64,000 bases of DNA, taken from assembly GCF_001676655.1 (NCBI RefSeq), contig NZ_LZDB01000002.1, positions 682,001-746,000 of the forward strand, read 5' to 3'. The notes beneath the pieces were generated by a model. That model saw only the letters and a program-made list of their open reading frames with translations. It was not told where the DNA came from and did not search any database. This document shows positions 47,081-57,346 of the stretch, one piece after another. A program made the position numbers and the translations under genes. This DNA is from Perlucidibaca aquatica. GTDB lineage: Bacteria; Pseudomonadota; Gammaproteobacteria; Pseudomonadales; Moraxellaceae. Position 1 is the stretch's first letter. Each line of letters starts with the position of its first letter.

Positions 47081-47615
47081 GCCGGAAAAGCAGCAGGGTC
47101 GCGATAAGCGCGCACTCATTAACGCGGACATCAAGCACCGTGAAGTTCGACTGATTGACCAGAATGGCGAGCAGGTAGGTATCGTTGCCATTCGTGAAGC
47201 ACTGGCTGCCGCTGAGGCCGTCCAGTTGGATCTGGTTGAAATCGTCGCCGATGCCGAGCCGCCTGTTTGCCGGATCATGGACTACAACAAGTTCGTGTTC
47301 GAGAAAAAGCAGCAAGCTAAGGAAGCCCGCAAGAAGCAGCACCAGGTGCAGATTAAGGAGATCAAACTCCGTCCTGGTACTGAAGAAGCCGACTACCAAG
47401 TGAAGCTACGCAATATCGTACGTTTTCTTGAAGACGGCGATAAGTGCAAGATTACACTGCGTTTTCGCGGACGCGAGATGGCGCATCAGGAGCTGGGTCT
47501 TAAGCAGCTTCAACGTATCGAGGTCGATCTGGCCGAGATCGGGGTTGTGGAACAACACCCGAAACTGGAAGGGCGCATGATGGGCATGCTCATCGGCCCC
47601 AAGAAAAAGCGGTAA
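47076..47615 (+). CDS. infC: Translation initiation factor IF-3, AUU start
   Basis: IF-3 (179 residues) prevents subunit joining and checks the start codon. The frame is open upstream of the first ATG/GTG/TTG candidates, and the family N-terminus ([20 protein letters not shown]) requires an earlier start. ATT 47076 is in frame, has TGGAG exactly seven bases upstream (47064-47068), and overlaps the thrS stop (ATTAA). An AUU start is the known autoregulatory device of infC. Later core motifs are [17 protein letters not shown] and [16 protein letters not shown]. Confidence 0.95.
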   Translation: MKPEKQQGRDKRALINADIKHREVRLIDQNGEQVGIVAIREALAAAEAVQLDLVEIVADAEPPVCRIMDYNKFVFEKKQQAKEARKKQHQVQIKEIKLRPGTEEADYQVKLRNIVRFLEDGDKCKITLRFRGREMAHQELGLKQLQRIEVDLAEIGVVEQHPKLEGRMMGMLIGPKKKR

Positions 47616-47713
47616 GTCGGCAAGACGCTGATTTGCAACTTACCCCCAAGTCTCCCGAACGCTATCTGCGGATCGTTCGGCAAAGGCTGCAAGGGTCACT
47701 AACGAGGTAAGAT

Positions 47714-47911
47714 ATGTCTGCAAAGATTAAAACCCGTCGGGGCGCTGCAAAGCGTTTCTCGAAGACGGCGAATGGCTTCAAGCGTAAGCAAGCTAACAAG
47801 CGCCACATCCTCACCAAGAAGTCGGCGAAGCGCATTCGTCAGCTGCGTCCTATGTCCATGGTTTCGGCCTCGGATACCGGTCGTGTGCTGGCTATGTTGC
47901 CGAACCTGTAA
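47714..47911 (+). CDS. rpmI: 50S ribosomal protein L35
   Basis: A 65-residue, highly basic protein with the L35 signature [18 protein letters not shown]. It is followed by rplT after 18 bases. The 98 bases between infC and rpmI may hold the L20 control region, but I could not fold it reliably. Confidence 0.97.
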   Translation: MSAKIKTRRGAAKRFSKTANGFKRKQANKRHILTKKSAKRIRQLRPMSMVSASDTGRVLAMLPNL

Positions 47912-47929
47912 GCTGACGGAGGATAGAAA

Positions 47930-48289
47930 ATGGCTCGTGTAAAGCGTGGCGTAGTTGCCCACCGTCGTCATAAAAAAGTTCTGGATCGCGCTAAGGGTTA
48001 CTACGGTGCCCGTTCACGCGTTTATCGCGTAGCGTTCCAGGCGGTCATCAAGGCTGGTCAATATGCCTACCGTGACCGTCGCCAGAAAAAGCGTCAGTTC
48101 CGTGCCCTCTGGATTGCTCGTATCAACGCCGCTGCGCGTCTGAACGGTCTGTCCTATAGCCGTCTCATCAACGGCCTGAAGAAGGCATCGATTGAAATCG
48201 ACCGTCGTGTACTGGCTGATATCGCCGTGCATGATGCTGCCGGTTTCAGTGCAATTGCCGAGAAGGCGAAAGCCAGCCTCGCAGCCTGA
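47930..48289 (+). CDS. rplT: 50S ribosomal protein L20
   Basis: A 119-residue, basic 23S-binding protein with an [18 protein letters not shown] start and a [20 protein letters not shown] globular domain. In relatives it represses its own operon. Confidence 0.98.
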   Translation: MARVKRGVVAHRRHKKVLDRAKGYYGARSRVYRVAFQAVIKAGQYAYRDRRQKKRQFRALWIARINAAARLNGLSYSRLINGLKKASIEIDRRVLADIAVHDAAGFSAIAEKAKASLAA

Positions 48290-48318
48290 TGCGGTCAGTG
48301 TTGATCAGCGCGCTGTGA

Positions 48319-49440
<1,122 letters not shown>

Positions 49441-49504
49441 TGTTTGTTTGTTAAACTATTGATATTAATGTTTTTGTCTGACCAATCAGACGAGTGAGCC
49501 AGCC

Positions 49505-51877
49505 ATGCAATTCAGCGAACAGCGCCTACGCGCCCTCGTTAATCCAGCCGTCGATACCGCCGCGCTGGCGCACCAGCTCACCATGGCAGGTTTAGAAGTT
49601 GACGCCATCGTGCCGGTTGCTCCTGCGTTTAATGGGGTGGTGATTGGCGAAATTCTCAGTGCCGAGCAACACCCAAACGCCGATAAGCTGCGCGTCACGC
49701 TGGTCAATATTGGTGCTGAGCAACCTCTGCAGATCGTCTGTGGTGCTAGCAATGCGCGTCCTGGCATTCGCATCCCTGTTGCGACCGTGGGCGCAGTATT
49801 ACCCGGTGAGTTTCGCATTAAAGATGCGAAACTGCGCGGGGTCGACTCTTTCGGCATGCTCTGCGCTGAGCAGGAGCTAGGCTTGGCGGAGTCTTCCGAT
49901 GGACTTTGGGAGCTCCCGGCAGATGCACCTATTGGTCAAGACATTCGCCACTATTTGCAGCTCGATGACCATTTAATTGAGCTCGGCTTAACACCCAATC
50001 GTGGCGACTGTTTGAGTATGCGCGGTCTGGCTCGTGAAACGGCAGCCGTTTTTGGTCTTGACTACACTCCATCGCCGATTGCGGCCGTGCCAGCGAGTCA
50101 TGACCGTTCTTTGCCGGTCTCGATTAATGCGCCGGTAGCTTGCCCGCGCTATGTATCCCGCGTGATTGATGGTATCGACAATACTCAGGCCAGCCCTTTG
50201 TGGCTGGTGGAAGCGCTGCGTCGCTCAGGCGTGCGTAGCTTAGGCCCGGTCGTGGATGTCACCAATTTCGTCATGCTGGAGCTGGGTCAACCCATGCACG
50301 CGTTTGACCGTGCTCAGCTCGCCGGTGGTTTAACCGTGCGTCAGGCACAAGCCGGTGAAGCGCTGACGCTGCTCGATGGTCAAACCATAAGCCTGCGCGA
50401 GCAAACAGTGGTGATTGCCGATGAGCAACAAGCCTTAGCGTTGGCTGGCATCATGGGCGGCCAATCCAGTGCCGTGAGCACCGCGACGACGTCTATTGTG
50501 CTCGAAGCGGCCTTCTTCCAGCCCTTGGCGTTGGCTGGCGAGGCGAGACGCTACGGCCTGCACACCGATTCATCGCATCGCTTTGAGCGGGGCGTGGATT
50601 TTGAGTTGCCACGACTGGCCATTGAGCGCGCAACTGCCTTATTACTCGAGCTCGTAGGTGGTGCCGCAGGGCCAGTCACTGACGTGAATGATGTGGCACA
50701 GCTGCCCAAGCGTGAGGCGATTGTCTTGCGCGCCCAGCGAATTGCTCAGGTGCTGGGCTTTGCTCTCGTGGATGCGGATGTGGTTGCCTATCTCGGTCGT
50801 CTTGGCTGCCGCGTGACTGCTGCAGAGCAGGGCTGGCTGGTGGTGCCGCCTAGCCACCGCTTCGATTTGACGATCGAGGTCGATCTCATCGAAGAGCTCG
50901 CCCGTCTTTATGGCTACAACCGCTTGCCAGTGACAGCACCGATGGCGCCTGTTCGCTTGTTGCCTCAGCCCGAGAACCAAACCTCTCTGCGTCGCCTGAA
51001 GCGCGCGTTGGTAGACATGGGCTATCAAGAGGCCATCACCTTCAGCTTCATCGAGGCAGGTTTACAACAGCAATTCGATCCCGGCATCCATCCGTGGGCA
51101 TTGGCCAATCCGTTATCGGCAGAGCTTGCCGTCATGCGCACCAGCCTGTGGCCAGGCCTCGCCATGGCCGTATTGCACAACCAAAGCCGTCAGCAAAGCC
51201 GCGTTCGTTTATTCGAGGCCGGTTTGCGCTTTACACCAACGGCTGATGGTCTTGAGCAGGTGCCAATGCTGGCAGGTATCGTGAGTGGAGATGCCTTTTC
51301 AGCGTCGTGGAATAACCCGAAGAATTCGCTCGATTTCTTTGATGTAAAAGGAAATATTGAGGCCTTACTGCAATTGTGCGGCATACAGGGCGAGTTCTCC
51401 GCCTGTGCGCATCCCGTGCTGCATCCGGGCCAATCGGCAGCAATTAGTGTAGATGGCAAACGCATTGGCTCTATGGGCGCCTTGCATCCAAGCGTTATTG
51501 AAGCACTGGGTTTAACGGGGCCGGTCTATGTGTTTGAGCTGCAGCAGTCAGCGCTCGTGCTGGGCAGTCTCCCGAAATTTAAGCCACTGTCGCGCTTTCC
51601 AGCCGTGAGCCGAGACCTCGCCTTAGTTGTTCCTGATACGGTGTCTGCCGCTGACGTTTTAGCGGTGGTGCGTCAGCAAGCGGGCGAGGTGTTGCGTGAT
51701 TTGAGCGTGTTCGATGTGTACCGCGGTCAGGGTGTTGCTGAAAATCATTACAGTTTGGCCTTGTCATTGACTTGGCAAGACACGGAACGCACACTACAGG
51801 ACGCTGAAATCCAAGCTTTGGTAGATACTATTTTGCATTCTGCATCAGCGACTTGCGGCGCAATATTGCGTAGCTAA
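49505..51877 (+). CDS. pheT: Phenylalanyl-tRNA synthetase beta subunit
   Basis: Beta subunit of 790 residues. It has the N-terminal tRNA-binding OB domain (VVIGEILSAEQHPNADKLRV), the B3/B4 editing domain (LTPNRGDCLSMRGLARE), B5, the core-like domain (RFERGVDFELPRLAIERAT) and the C-terminal anticodon-binding fold. It lies 64 bases after pheS. Confidence 0.97.
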   Translation: MQFSEQRLRALVNPAVDTAALAHQLTMAGLEVDAIVPVAPAFNGVVIGEILSAEQHPNADKLRVTLVNIGAEQPLQIVCGASNARPGIRIPVATVGAVLPGEFRIKDAKLRGVDSFGMLCAEQELGLAESSDGLWELPADAPIGQDIRHYLQLDDHLIELGLTPNRGDCLSMRGLARETAAVFGLDYTPSPIAAVPASHDRSLPVSINAPVACPRYVSRVIDGIDNTQASPLWLVEALRRSGVRSLGPVVDVTNFVMLELGQPMHAFDRAQLAGGLTVRQAQAGEALTLLDGQTISLREQTVVIADEQQALALAGIMGGQSSAVSTATTSIVLEAAFFQPLALAGEARRYGLHTDSSHRFERGVDFELPRLAIERATALLLELVGGAAGPVTDVNDVAQLPKREAIVLRAQRIAQVLGFALVDADVVAYLGRLGCRVTAAEQGWLVVPPSHRFDLTIEVDLIEELARLYGYNRLPVTAPMAPVRLLPQPENQTSLRRLKRALVDMGYQEAITFSFIEAGLQQQFDPGIHPWALANPLSAELAVMRTSLWPGLAMAVLHNQSRQQSRVRLFEAGLRFTPTADGLEQVPMLAGIVSGDAFSASWNNPKNSLDFFDVKGNIEALLQLCGIQGEFSACAHPVLHPGQSAAISVDGKRIGSMGALHPSVIEALGLTGPVYVFELQQSALVLGSLPKFKPLSRFPAVSRDLALVVPDTVSAADVLAVVRQQAGEVLRDLSVFDVYRGQGVAENHYSLALSLTWQDTERTLQDAEIQALVDTILHSASATCGAILRS

Positions 51878-51907
51878 TGAGCTTATGTAGTTGATAGAGA
51901 ATTTAAC

Positions 51908-52213
51908 ATGAGCGCATTGACCAAGGCCGAAATGGCTGAACGCTTGCACGATGCTTTGGGCTTAAACAAACGCGAAGCCAAAGAGTTGGTCGAGCAGTTT
52001 TTCGAAGAAATTCGGCAGGCGCTGGTCGATGGCCATCCCGTTAAGCTGTCTGGCTTTGGCAATTTTGAGTTGCGCGATAAACGCCAGCGCCCGGGTCGTA
52101 ACCCTAAAACGGGTGAGGAAATCCCTATCACTGCGCGTCGCGTAGTGACATTCCGTCCAGGCCAGAAACTCAAGCAACGGGTAGAGGGTCATGTCGGACA
52201 TCCATCTGCCTGA
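51908..52213 (+). CDS. ihfA: Integration host factor alpha subunit
   Basis: DNA-bending protein of 101 residues with the IHF/HU signature [21 protein letters not shown], which includes the DNA-intercalating arm. The place after pheT is conserved. Its 3' end overlaps the MerR gene by 23 bases. Confidence 0.97.
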   Translation: MSALTKAEMAERLHDALGLNKREAKELVEQFFEEIRQALVDGHPVKLSGFGNFELRDKRQRPGRNPKTGEEIPITARRVVTFRPGQKLKQRVEGHVGHPSA

Positions 52214-52676
52214 TAGCTCACTGCCAGAAATTCCAGGCAAACGTTACTTCACCATTGGTGAGGTCAGCGACCTGTGCGCGGTCAAATCGCATGTCTTGCG
52301 CTACTGGGAGCAGGAATTTACCCAGCTTAAGCCGGTAAAGCGTCGCGGCAACCGTCGTTACTATCAGCGTCAAGACGTCCTGCTTATTCGGCAAATTCGT
52401 GATTTGCTCTATCTGCAGGGCTACACCATACAGGGTGCACGCCAGCAGTTGTTAGACCCTAAGGCGGTGGTTTCTGCCGTGCTCAAGCGCGAGTCAGTGA
52501 CAGCGCAAGCGGGTGATGACGTTGGCAATGACCCTGAAGCGCGCTCGACGGATAGTGCTACATCGGCAGCGCCGAGCTTAGGCAGTCAAACGCCCGAAAC
52601 GGTTTGGCACTTGGCCGTTGAAGAAATGATTGATGACTTGCAAGATATTGCTCAGATGTTGAGCCATCCGCACTGA
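52191..52676 (+). CDS. MerR family transcriptional regulator (pheT-ihfA linked)
   Basis: A 161-residue regulator with an N-terminal MerR helix-turn-helix ([20 protein letters not shown], then YWEQEF). A short helical C-terminus lacks a recognisable ligand or metal site. It is found after ihfA across Pseudomonadales and enterics; targets are unknown. The tRNA-Pro gene follows. Confidence 0.92.
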   Translation: MSDIHLPDSSLPEIPGKRYFTIGEVSDLCAVKSHVLRYWEQEFTQLKPVKRRGNRRYYQRQDVLLIRQIRDLLYLQGYTIQGARQQLLDPKAVVSAVLKRESVTAQAGDDVGNDPEARSTDSATSAAPSLGSQTPETVWHLAVEEMIDDLQDIAQMLSHPH

Positions 52677-52730
52677 TTCAGTCTAGACAAGCCCAAGCAT
52701 TTCAGTATCATGCACTCTTCGTGAATATGT

Positions 52731-52807
52731 CGGGGCATAGCGCAGCTTGGTAGCGCACTTGCCTGGGGGGCAAGGGGTCGCAGGTTCAAATCCTGCTGTC
52801 CCGACCA
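52731..52807 (+). tRNA. tRNA-Pro (anticodon GGG)
   Basis: A 77-base cloverleaf with encoded CCA. Acceptor CGGGGCA pairs with TGTCCCG (one G-T). D-arm GCGCAGCTTGGTAGCGC; anticodon stem CTTGC/GCAAG with loop CTGGGGG, so GGG; T-arm CAGGTTCAAATCCTG. Position after ihfA-merR is conserved in related genomes. Confidence 0.97.
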
Positions 52808-52818
52808 CGATTCCACTT

Positions 52819-52848
52819 AAAAGCCTGTACTGCGTACGGGCTTTTTTG
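52819..52848 (+). terminator. Terminator of tRNA-Pro
   Basis: AAAAGCCTGTAC-TGC-GTACGGGCTTTT forms a 12-pair stem (one T-G) ending in a T-run. Confidence 0.9.
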
Positions 52849-52941
52849 TTTTCAGCCCTAGCGAAACATCAATTCCTATCCTAGAACTCCTGAGCAAGCT
52901 CAAGTAGTGGGTTTAGCATCCCTTCGTTTAGGAGTTTCATC

Positions 52942-53265
52942 ATGAAGAAATGGATTTTGATTAGTGCACTTGCGTTGGCTAACCCTTTGTTCACGTTGCC
53001 CGCCTTGGCGTCTCCGACGGCCGTGAGTAAGGCTAGTGCGACCACGCCATCGTCTCGTTCCGCAAGCAACCAAGTGAATATCAATACGGCAGACGCCAAG
53101 ACGCTATCTGATGTATTAGTCGGCATTGGGCCTGCGAAAGCTCAGGCGATTGTTGAGTGGCGTAAAAAGAATGGCCCGTTCAAGTCATCAGCCGCTTTGG
53201 CAGATGTTTCTGGGGTTGGACCAGCGCTCATTGAGCGAAATAAGGACCGAATTAGGCTGAAGTAG
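52942..53265 (+). CDS. ComEA-like helix-hairpin-helix protein
   Basis: Exported DNA-binding protein of 107 residues. It has a signal peptide (ISALALANPLFTLPALA), a Ser/Thr-rich linker and a ComEA HhH pair (QVNINTADAKTLSDVLVGIG; ALADVSGVGPALIERNKDRI). Small ComEA proteins bind incoming DNA in the periplasm during transformation. Presence alone does not prove competence. Confidence 0.9.
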   Translation: MKKWILISALALANPLFTLPALASPTAVSKASATTPSSRSASNQVNINTADAKTLSDVLVGIGPAKAQAIVEWRKKNGPFKSSAALADVSGVGPALIERNKDRIRLK

Positions 53266-53287
53266 CCGCAAGAAATGCTGAGCAGGC

Positions 53288-53340
53288 GCAAGCAGACTGC
53301 ACTTGAGATGGGCTATCTGCTTGCATCGCTTTTTCGTTTT
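53288..53340 (+). terminator. Terminator after the comEA-like gene
   Basis: GCAAGCAGA (53288-53296), a 19-base loop and TCTGCTTGC (53316-53324): a perfect 9-bp stem followed by two T-runs. Confidence 0.8.
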
Positions 53341-53797
53341 TTTATGAATTTAGTCACAGCATGTGTTTAGCGAGTAGGCGAATGCGCATCGAACTTCAAA
53401 GACTTAGCTGAAATCCAACATTTGCATATTTGTTTCAGGGTTGACAAATATAAGAGTTTGTTTTTATTGAATTATTTTAATTTGGTTAAAATTTAATCAA
53501 TATGTGTTGGAGCCCGCATCTGTGCTTGTACAAAGCAGATACAATTGAGCTATCAACAGACTTATCCACAGCTTTTGTGGACAACTTCTGACGCCTTACA
53601 AAGCCTGTATTTATGCTGGATTCGCTAACCGCTCAGGCAATATGCTGTGTTTTTGTATGCGGTTTTAATCCCGTTGACCCTCAAAAGTTAAACGGTAGTT
53701 TTTTGGCGATGAATGGTAAATTGATGGTCATCAGGCATGCGACAGTCAGTATTCACCGTGACTGGGCCATTGTTTCTTCCGTTTGGAGAACTTGTTT
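53341..53797. other. AT-rich intergenic region before the SpmAB-like gene
   Basis: No convincing gene. It holds a TTGACA (53441-53446) with weak -10 options near 53464-53470, an AT-only imperfect palindrome around 53465-53501, an imperfect hairpin ATCTGTGCTTGTAC/GTACAAAGCAGAT near 53518-53541, and a cluster of DnaA-box-like sites (separate entry). A 63-codon open frame at 53613-53804 has no family resemblance and is probably spurious. Confidence 0.6.
53550..53584. promoter_or_regulatory. Cluster of three DnaA-box-like sites
   Basis: CTATCAACA (53550-53558, two mismatches), TTATCCACA (53562-53570, perfect DnaA box) and TGTGGACAA (53576-53584, inverted, one mismatch). They lie about 50-100 bases beyond a very AT-rich stretch (53441-53510). 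This could be a DnaA titration or regulatory site, or less likely an origin. Confidence 0.5.
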
Positions 53798-55036
53798 GTG
53801 TTAAACGCGTTATGGCTTCTATTTTTTGCGCTCAGTGTTGCCATGACGGCCTACCAAGCTATTTTTCTAGGCGATATCGATAGCTTTGGACGTTTGGTTC
53901 AAGCTTGGTTTGCCGCCGCCAAAACCAGTGTTGAAATCAGTGTCGGCTTAGTTGGCATCATGACTTTGTGGTTGGGGCTTTTTAAGGTTGCGGAGCATGC
54001 GGGTTTAGTTAGTGTGCTAGGCCGCTGGCTTCAACCCTTGCTCAGCCGGTTAATGCCCGAGGTGCCGGCTGGTCATCCGGCATTTGGCGCCGTCACGATG
54101 AATTTGTCTGCTAACTTTCTTGGACTAGACAACGCCGCAACGCCTTTAGGCTTGCAAGCTATGCGGGAGTTGCAAAAGCTCAACCCGGAGCCTGAACGTG
54201 CGACCAAGGCTCAGTCCTTGTTTTTGGTCTTGAATGCGTCTTCTGTCACGCTAATTCCTGTATCTATTTTTCTGTACCGTGCCCAGCAAGGCGCCCCGGA
54301 TCCGGCTAGTGTTTTTCTGCCGATCTTAATGGCAACTTCGGCCTCAACGATCGCTGGCCTATTAGCTATTTGCTATATGCATAAAATTTCCCTTTGGGAT
54401 CGCGTTGTACTCGCTTATGCCGGCGGATTTGCTGTGATCATGGCCGCCATCATTTCCTTGTTGACGAGTCTGCCGCCAACGCAAATGGGACCCATGTCGG
54501 GCGCGCTGGGGAATACCTTGCTGGTTGCGGTCATAGCGATTTTTCTCTTCGCTGGTTATGCCCGCAAACAACCGGTTTATGAACAGTTTATTGACGGTGC
54601 ACGGGAAGGCTTTCAAACAGCGATTGGTCTCATTCCCTATTTGTTGGCTATGTTGGTCGCGATTGGCGGTCTTCGCGAGAGTGGTGTCCTTACCCTCCTG
54701 TTAGATGGCATGGTGTTTCTGCTGGAACTTTTTTCGCTACCAACGGAGTTTGTCCCCGCGTTAACCACGGCGTTTATGAAGCCACTGTCGGGCAGTGGTG
54801 CCCGCGCCATGATGTTAGAGACCATGCAAACCTATGGTGTAGACAGTTTTCCTGCACTGGTGGCTGCCATTGTGCAGGGCTCATCTGAAACCACGTTTTA
54901 TGTCATTGCGGTTTACTACGGCGTGGTCGGCATTAAGCGCGATAGAGGGGCGTTGGCGGGTGGTTTAATTGCCGATCTGGCAGGCTGCTTAACGGCGATC
55001 TTTGCAGCCTATTGGTTTTTCCCTCCGACGCTCTAA
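53798..55036 (+). CDS. SpmA-SpmB fusion type nucleoside-recognition membrane protein
   Basis: Polytopic membrane protein of about 412 residues with two Gate/nucleoside-recognition domains, corresponding to Bacillus SpmA (FGAVTMNLSANFLGLDNAAT) and SpmB (AFMKPLSGSGARAMMLETM, then VQGSSETTFYVIAVYYG) fused in one chain. Gammaproteobacterial members are unrelated to sporulation and their substrate is unknown. Start GTG 53798 has GGAG nine bases upstream. Confidence 0.88.
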   Translation: MLNALWLLFFALSVAMTAYQAIFLGDIDSFGRLVQAWFAAAKTSVEISVGLVGIMTLWLGLFKVAEHAGLVSVLGRWLQPLLSRLMPEVPAGHPAFGAVTMNLSANFLGLDNAATPLGLQAMRELQKLNPEPERATKAQSLFLVLNASSVTLIPVSIFLYRAQQGAPDPASVFLPILMATSASTIAGLLAICYMHKISLWDRVVLAYAGGFAVIMAAIISLLTSLPPTQMGPMSGALGNTLLVAVIAIFLFAGYARKQPVYEQFIDGAREGFQTAIGLIPYLLAMLVAIGGLRESGVLTLLLDGMVFLLELFSLPTEFVPALTTAFMKPLSGSGARAMMLETMQTYGVDSFPALVAAIVQGSSETTFYVIAVYYGVVGIKRDRGALAGGLIADLAGCLTAIFAAYWFFPPTL

Positions 55037-55102
55037 ACCCTCGTCGATGTTGGGTCTTGATGCGCTAGAATGTTCAAAGTGCTTATTTATTGAGGTTGTT
55101 TT

Positions 55103-55897
55103 ATGCGGCGCGTGGTGTTCAATCAAAAAGGTGGCGTAGGGAAGTCCAGTATTACCGTTAATCTCGCCGCCATCAGTGCTGCACAAGGTCGACGCACACT
55201 GGTGTTAGATCTAGACCCTCAGTGCAATGCGAGTCAGTATTTATTGGGTGATGCCGCGATTTTTGAACGAGACAAGCCGGAGCTAACGCCCAATATTGGG
55301 CAATTTTTTGCGCAGTCACTGACGTTTAAATCGAAGGAAAAGCCACTTTCAGAGTTTGTGCATCCCACACCGTTTAGTCACTTGTTTGTGATTCCTTCCA
55401 ATCCTGAGCTTCGTGAAATTGAACACCTGCTGGAGTCTAAGCATAAGATCTATAAGCTATCTGCTGCGTTGCAGCAGCTGACTCATAGCTATGATGAAAT
55501 CTTTATTGATACGCCACCGGCATTCAATTTTTATACCTTGTCGGCATTGATTGCGGCGGAGCGTTGCCTGATTCCTTTCGACTGTGATGCCTTTTCAAGA
55601 CGCGCACTCTATACGTTAATGGAAAACGTCCATGAGACTTGCAGTGATCACAATAAGGACCTGAGCATCGAAGGTATCATCATCAATCAATTCCAACCCA
55701 GAGCTTCCCTGCCTGTAAAGCTCGTGAATGAGCTTCGTGCTGAAGGGCTGCCGGTGCTGGATCCTGCGCTGTCATCTTCCGTGGTTATGAAAGAGTCGCA
55801 TCAACTGTGTATGCCTTTGATCCACCATGCGCCTAAGCACAAATTGACCCAGGAGTTTGTCGCCCTGTTTGCCACCTTGTCGGGTGCGGCGGCGTAA
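55103..55897 (+). CDS. Orphan ParA-family ATPase
   Basis: Deviant Walker ATPase of 264 residues. The signature lysine and P-loop are in FNQKGGVGKSSITVN (Lys9, Lys14), with LDLDPQCNASQYLLG and IFIDTPPAF as further ATP-site motifs. No ParB or parS-like cluster is adjacent, and it lacks the N-terminal helix-turn-helix of plasmid ParA. Orphan members position cargo such as chemotaxis arrays, pili or carboxysomes; the cargo here is unknown. Confidence 0.88.
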   Translation: MRRVVFNQKGGVGKSSITVNLAAISAAQGRRTLVLDLDPQCNASQYLLGDAAIFERDKPELTPNIGQFFAQSLTFKSKEKPLSEFVHPTPFSHLFVIPSNPELREIEHLLESKHKIYKLSAALQQLTHSYDEIFIDTPPAFNFYTLSALIAAERCLIPFDCDAFSRRALYTLMENVHETCSDHNKDLSIEGIIINQFQPRASLPVKLVNELRAEGLPVLDPALSSSVVMKESHQLCMPLIHHAPKHKLTQEFVALFATLSGAAA

Positions 55898-55907
55898 CCG
55901 TAGTGCT

Positions 55908-55936
55908 CCTAGCCCAGGGCTTTAAACTGGGCTAGG
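55908..55936. terminator. Bidirectional hairpin between parA-like gene and phrB
   Basis: CCTAGCCCAG (55908-55917), a 9-base loop and CTGGGCTAGG (55927-55936) form a perfect 10-bp stem. It is made of the last codons and stop of phrB, between convergent genes. No strong T-run is present. Confidence 0.6.
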
Positions 55937-57339
55937 GTGAACTCGCGCGCTTCCGCGTGGTTTACGATCGGACGCGGGTAGCGTGCAAAGAGGGGGCTCA
56001 TGCCTTTGCTATGTGGCTCGTGCAGTAGCTTCCCAGTTAGCCCCTTAAGCTCTGGCACAAATCGCAAAATGAACTCACCATCGGGGTCAAACTTTGGCCC
56101 TTGCAAGGTCGGGTTGAAGATACGGAAGTAGGGCGCCGCATCATTTCCAGTGGAAGCCGCCCATTGCCATCCGCCATTATTTGCCGCTAAGTCGCCATCA
56201 ATCAGATGTTGCATAAAGTGACGCTCACCCCAGCGCCAATCAATAAACAAATCCTTGCTTAGAAACATCGCCACAATCATGCGCAGACGATTGTGCATCC
56301 AACCGGTAGCTTTTAACTGGCGCATGGCAGCATCCACAATGGGATACCCCGTTCTGCCTTCACACCACGCTTGAAACAGTGCGTCATCGTGACGCCAAGG
56401 CAGTGCATCGGTTTCTCGTTTGAAGGCCTGGTGTCTGCACACATGAGGAAAGCCAATCAAAATGTGCTTATAAAAATCGCGCCAGCATAACTCGCTGATC
56501 CAGACATCACAGCCCGCCCGTGCTGCAGCGCCTTGCTGCGCCGCTTGCTGAGCGAGCACGAGGCACTGGCGTGCAGACAAAATCCCCGCAGCTAAATATG
56601 GCGATAAGGTACTGGTGCCATTGATAGCCGGGTAATTACGTTTTTGATCGTAGAGGGCTACATCATCGGCAATGAAGGCTTGCAGGCGCTGCCAGGCATG
56701 AGCTTCGCCCACTGGCCATAGGGTTTCTGCGGTTTCTGCACTGATAATGTTGGGCAAGCCACCCCATTGATCCGGGATGATGTCCGACACACTAAGACGT
56801 TGAACGCGAGCTTTCGGTACGGGGAGTAATCGTACGGGTTGCTCGTGAAGCTGGACTAACCAGTTGCGTTTAAACGGCGTAAAAACGGTGTAATAGCGCC
56901 TATCTTGGGTCTGCACGCTGCCCGGCGGCAAAATGCATAAGTCTTCATGCCAATGGCAGTCTATACCTAGGTCGCTAAGGGCATCCTTCACTGCGCTATC
57001 GCGGCGTTGCTCATGAATCTCATACTGGCGATTGGCGTGTAAAACGCTAATGCCGCTGGATTGAACAAGAGCAGCAATACGCTTGGGTAAATCGGCGTAG
57101 CGGGGTGCTTGAATAATGACGAGCGGAATATTTAAGGCGTCTAAGTCGCGCTGTAACTCCGCGAGATGACGGCGCTCAAAATCCACGCGAACACCGGCAA
57201 CATCGTGCTCAATCCATTGTTCTGGGGTAATGCAATAGAGCGCGGTGACAGCAGTGTCTTTGGATTCACAGGCAGCGAAAAGCGCACGGTTATCGGCACA
57301 GCGCAGATCTTGTCGGAACCACATTAAGGCATGCGTCAT
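55909..57339 (-). CDS. phrB: Deoxyribodipyrimidine photolyase, class I CPD type
   Basis: FAD enzyme of 476 residues using blue light to split cyclobutane pyrimidine dimers. The N-terminal antenna domain starts MTHALMWFRQDLRCADNRAL. The FAD/DNA-binding domain has GYPIVDAAMRQLKATGWMHN, MIVAMFLSKDLFIDWRWGE and NNGGWQWAASTGNDAAPYFR. ATG 57339 matches the family start and lies seven bases after the photoreceptor gene. It is the last gene of the eight-gene operon. Confidence 0.95.
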   Translation of the reverse strand: MTHALMWFRQDLRCADNRALFAACESKDTAVTALYCITPEQWIEHDVAGVRVDFERRHLAELQRDLDALNIPLVIIQAPRYADLPKRIAALVQSSGISVLHANRQYEIHEQRRDSAVKDALSDLGIDCHWHEDLCILPPGSVQTQDRRYYTVFTPFKRNWLVQLHEQPVRLLPVPKARVQRLSVSDIIPDQWGGLPNIISAETAETLWPVGEAHAWQRLQAFIADDVALYDQKRNYPAINGTSTLSPYLAAGILSARQCLVLAQQAAQQGAAARAGCDVWISELCWRDFYKHILIGFPHVCRHQAFKRETDALPWRHDDALFQAWCEGRTGYPIVDAAMRQLKATGWMHNRLRMIVAMFLSKDLFIDWRWGERHFMQHLIDGDLAANNGGWQWAASTGNDAAPYFRIFNPTLQGPKFDPDGEFILRFVPELKGLTGKLLHEPHSKGMSPLFARYPRPIVNHAEAREFTLAQFKALG

Positions 57340-57346
57340 GATGATT

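Noticed and set aside
53441-53584. Chromosomal oriC
   Set aside because: Too few DnaA boxes and no dnaA, dnaN, gidA or rnpA nearby; kept only as a DnaA-box cluster.
53613-53804. 63-codon open frame before the SpmAB-like gene
   Set aside because: No recognisable family, no clear ribosome site, overlaps the start region of the next gene.
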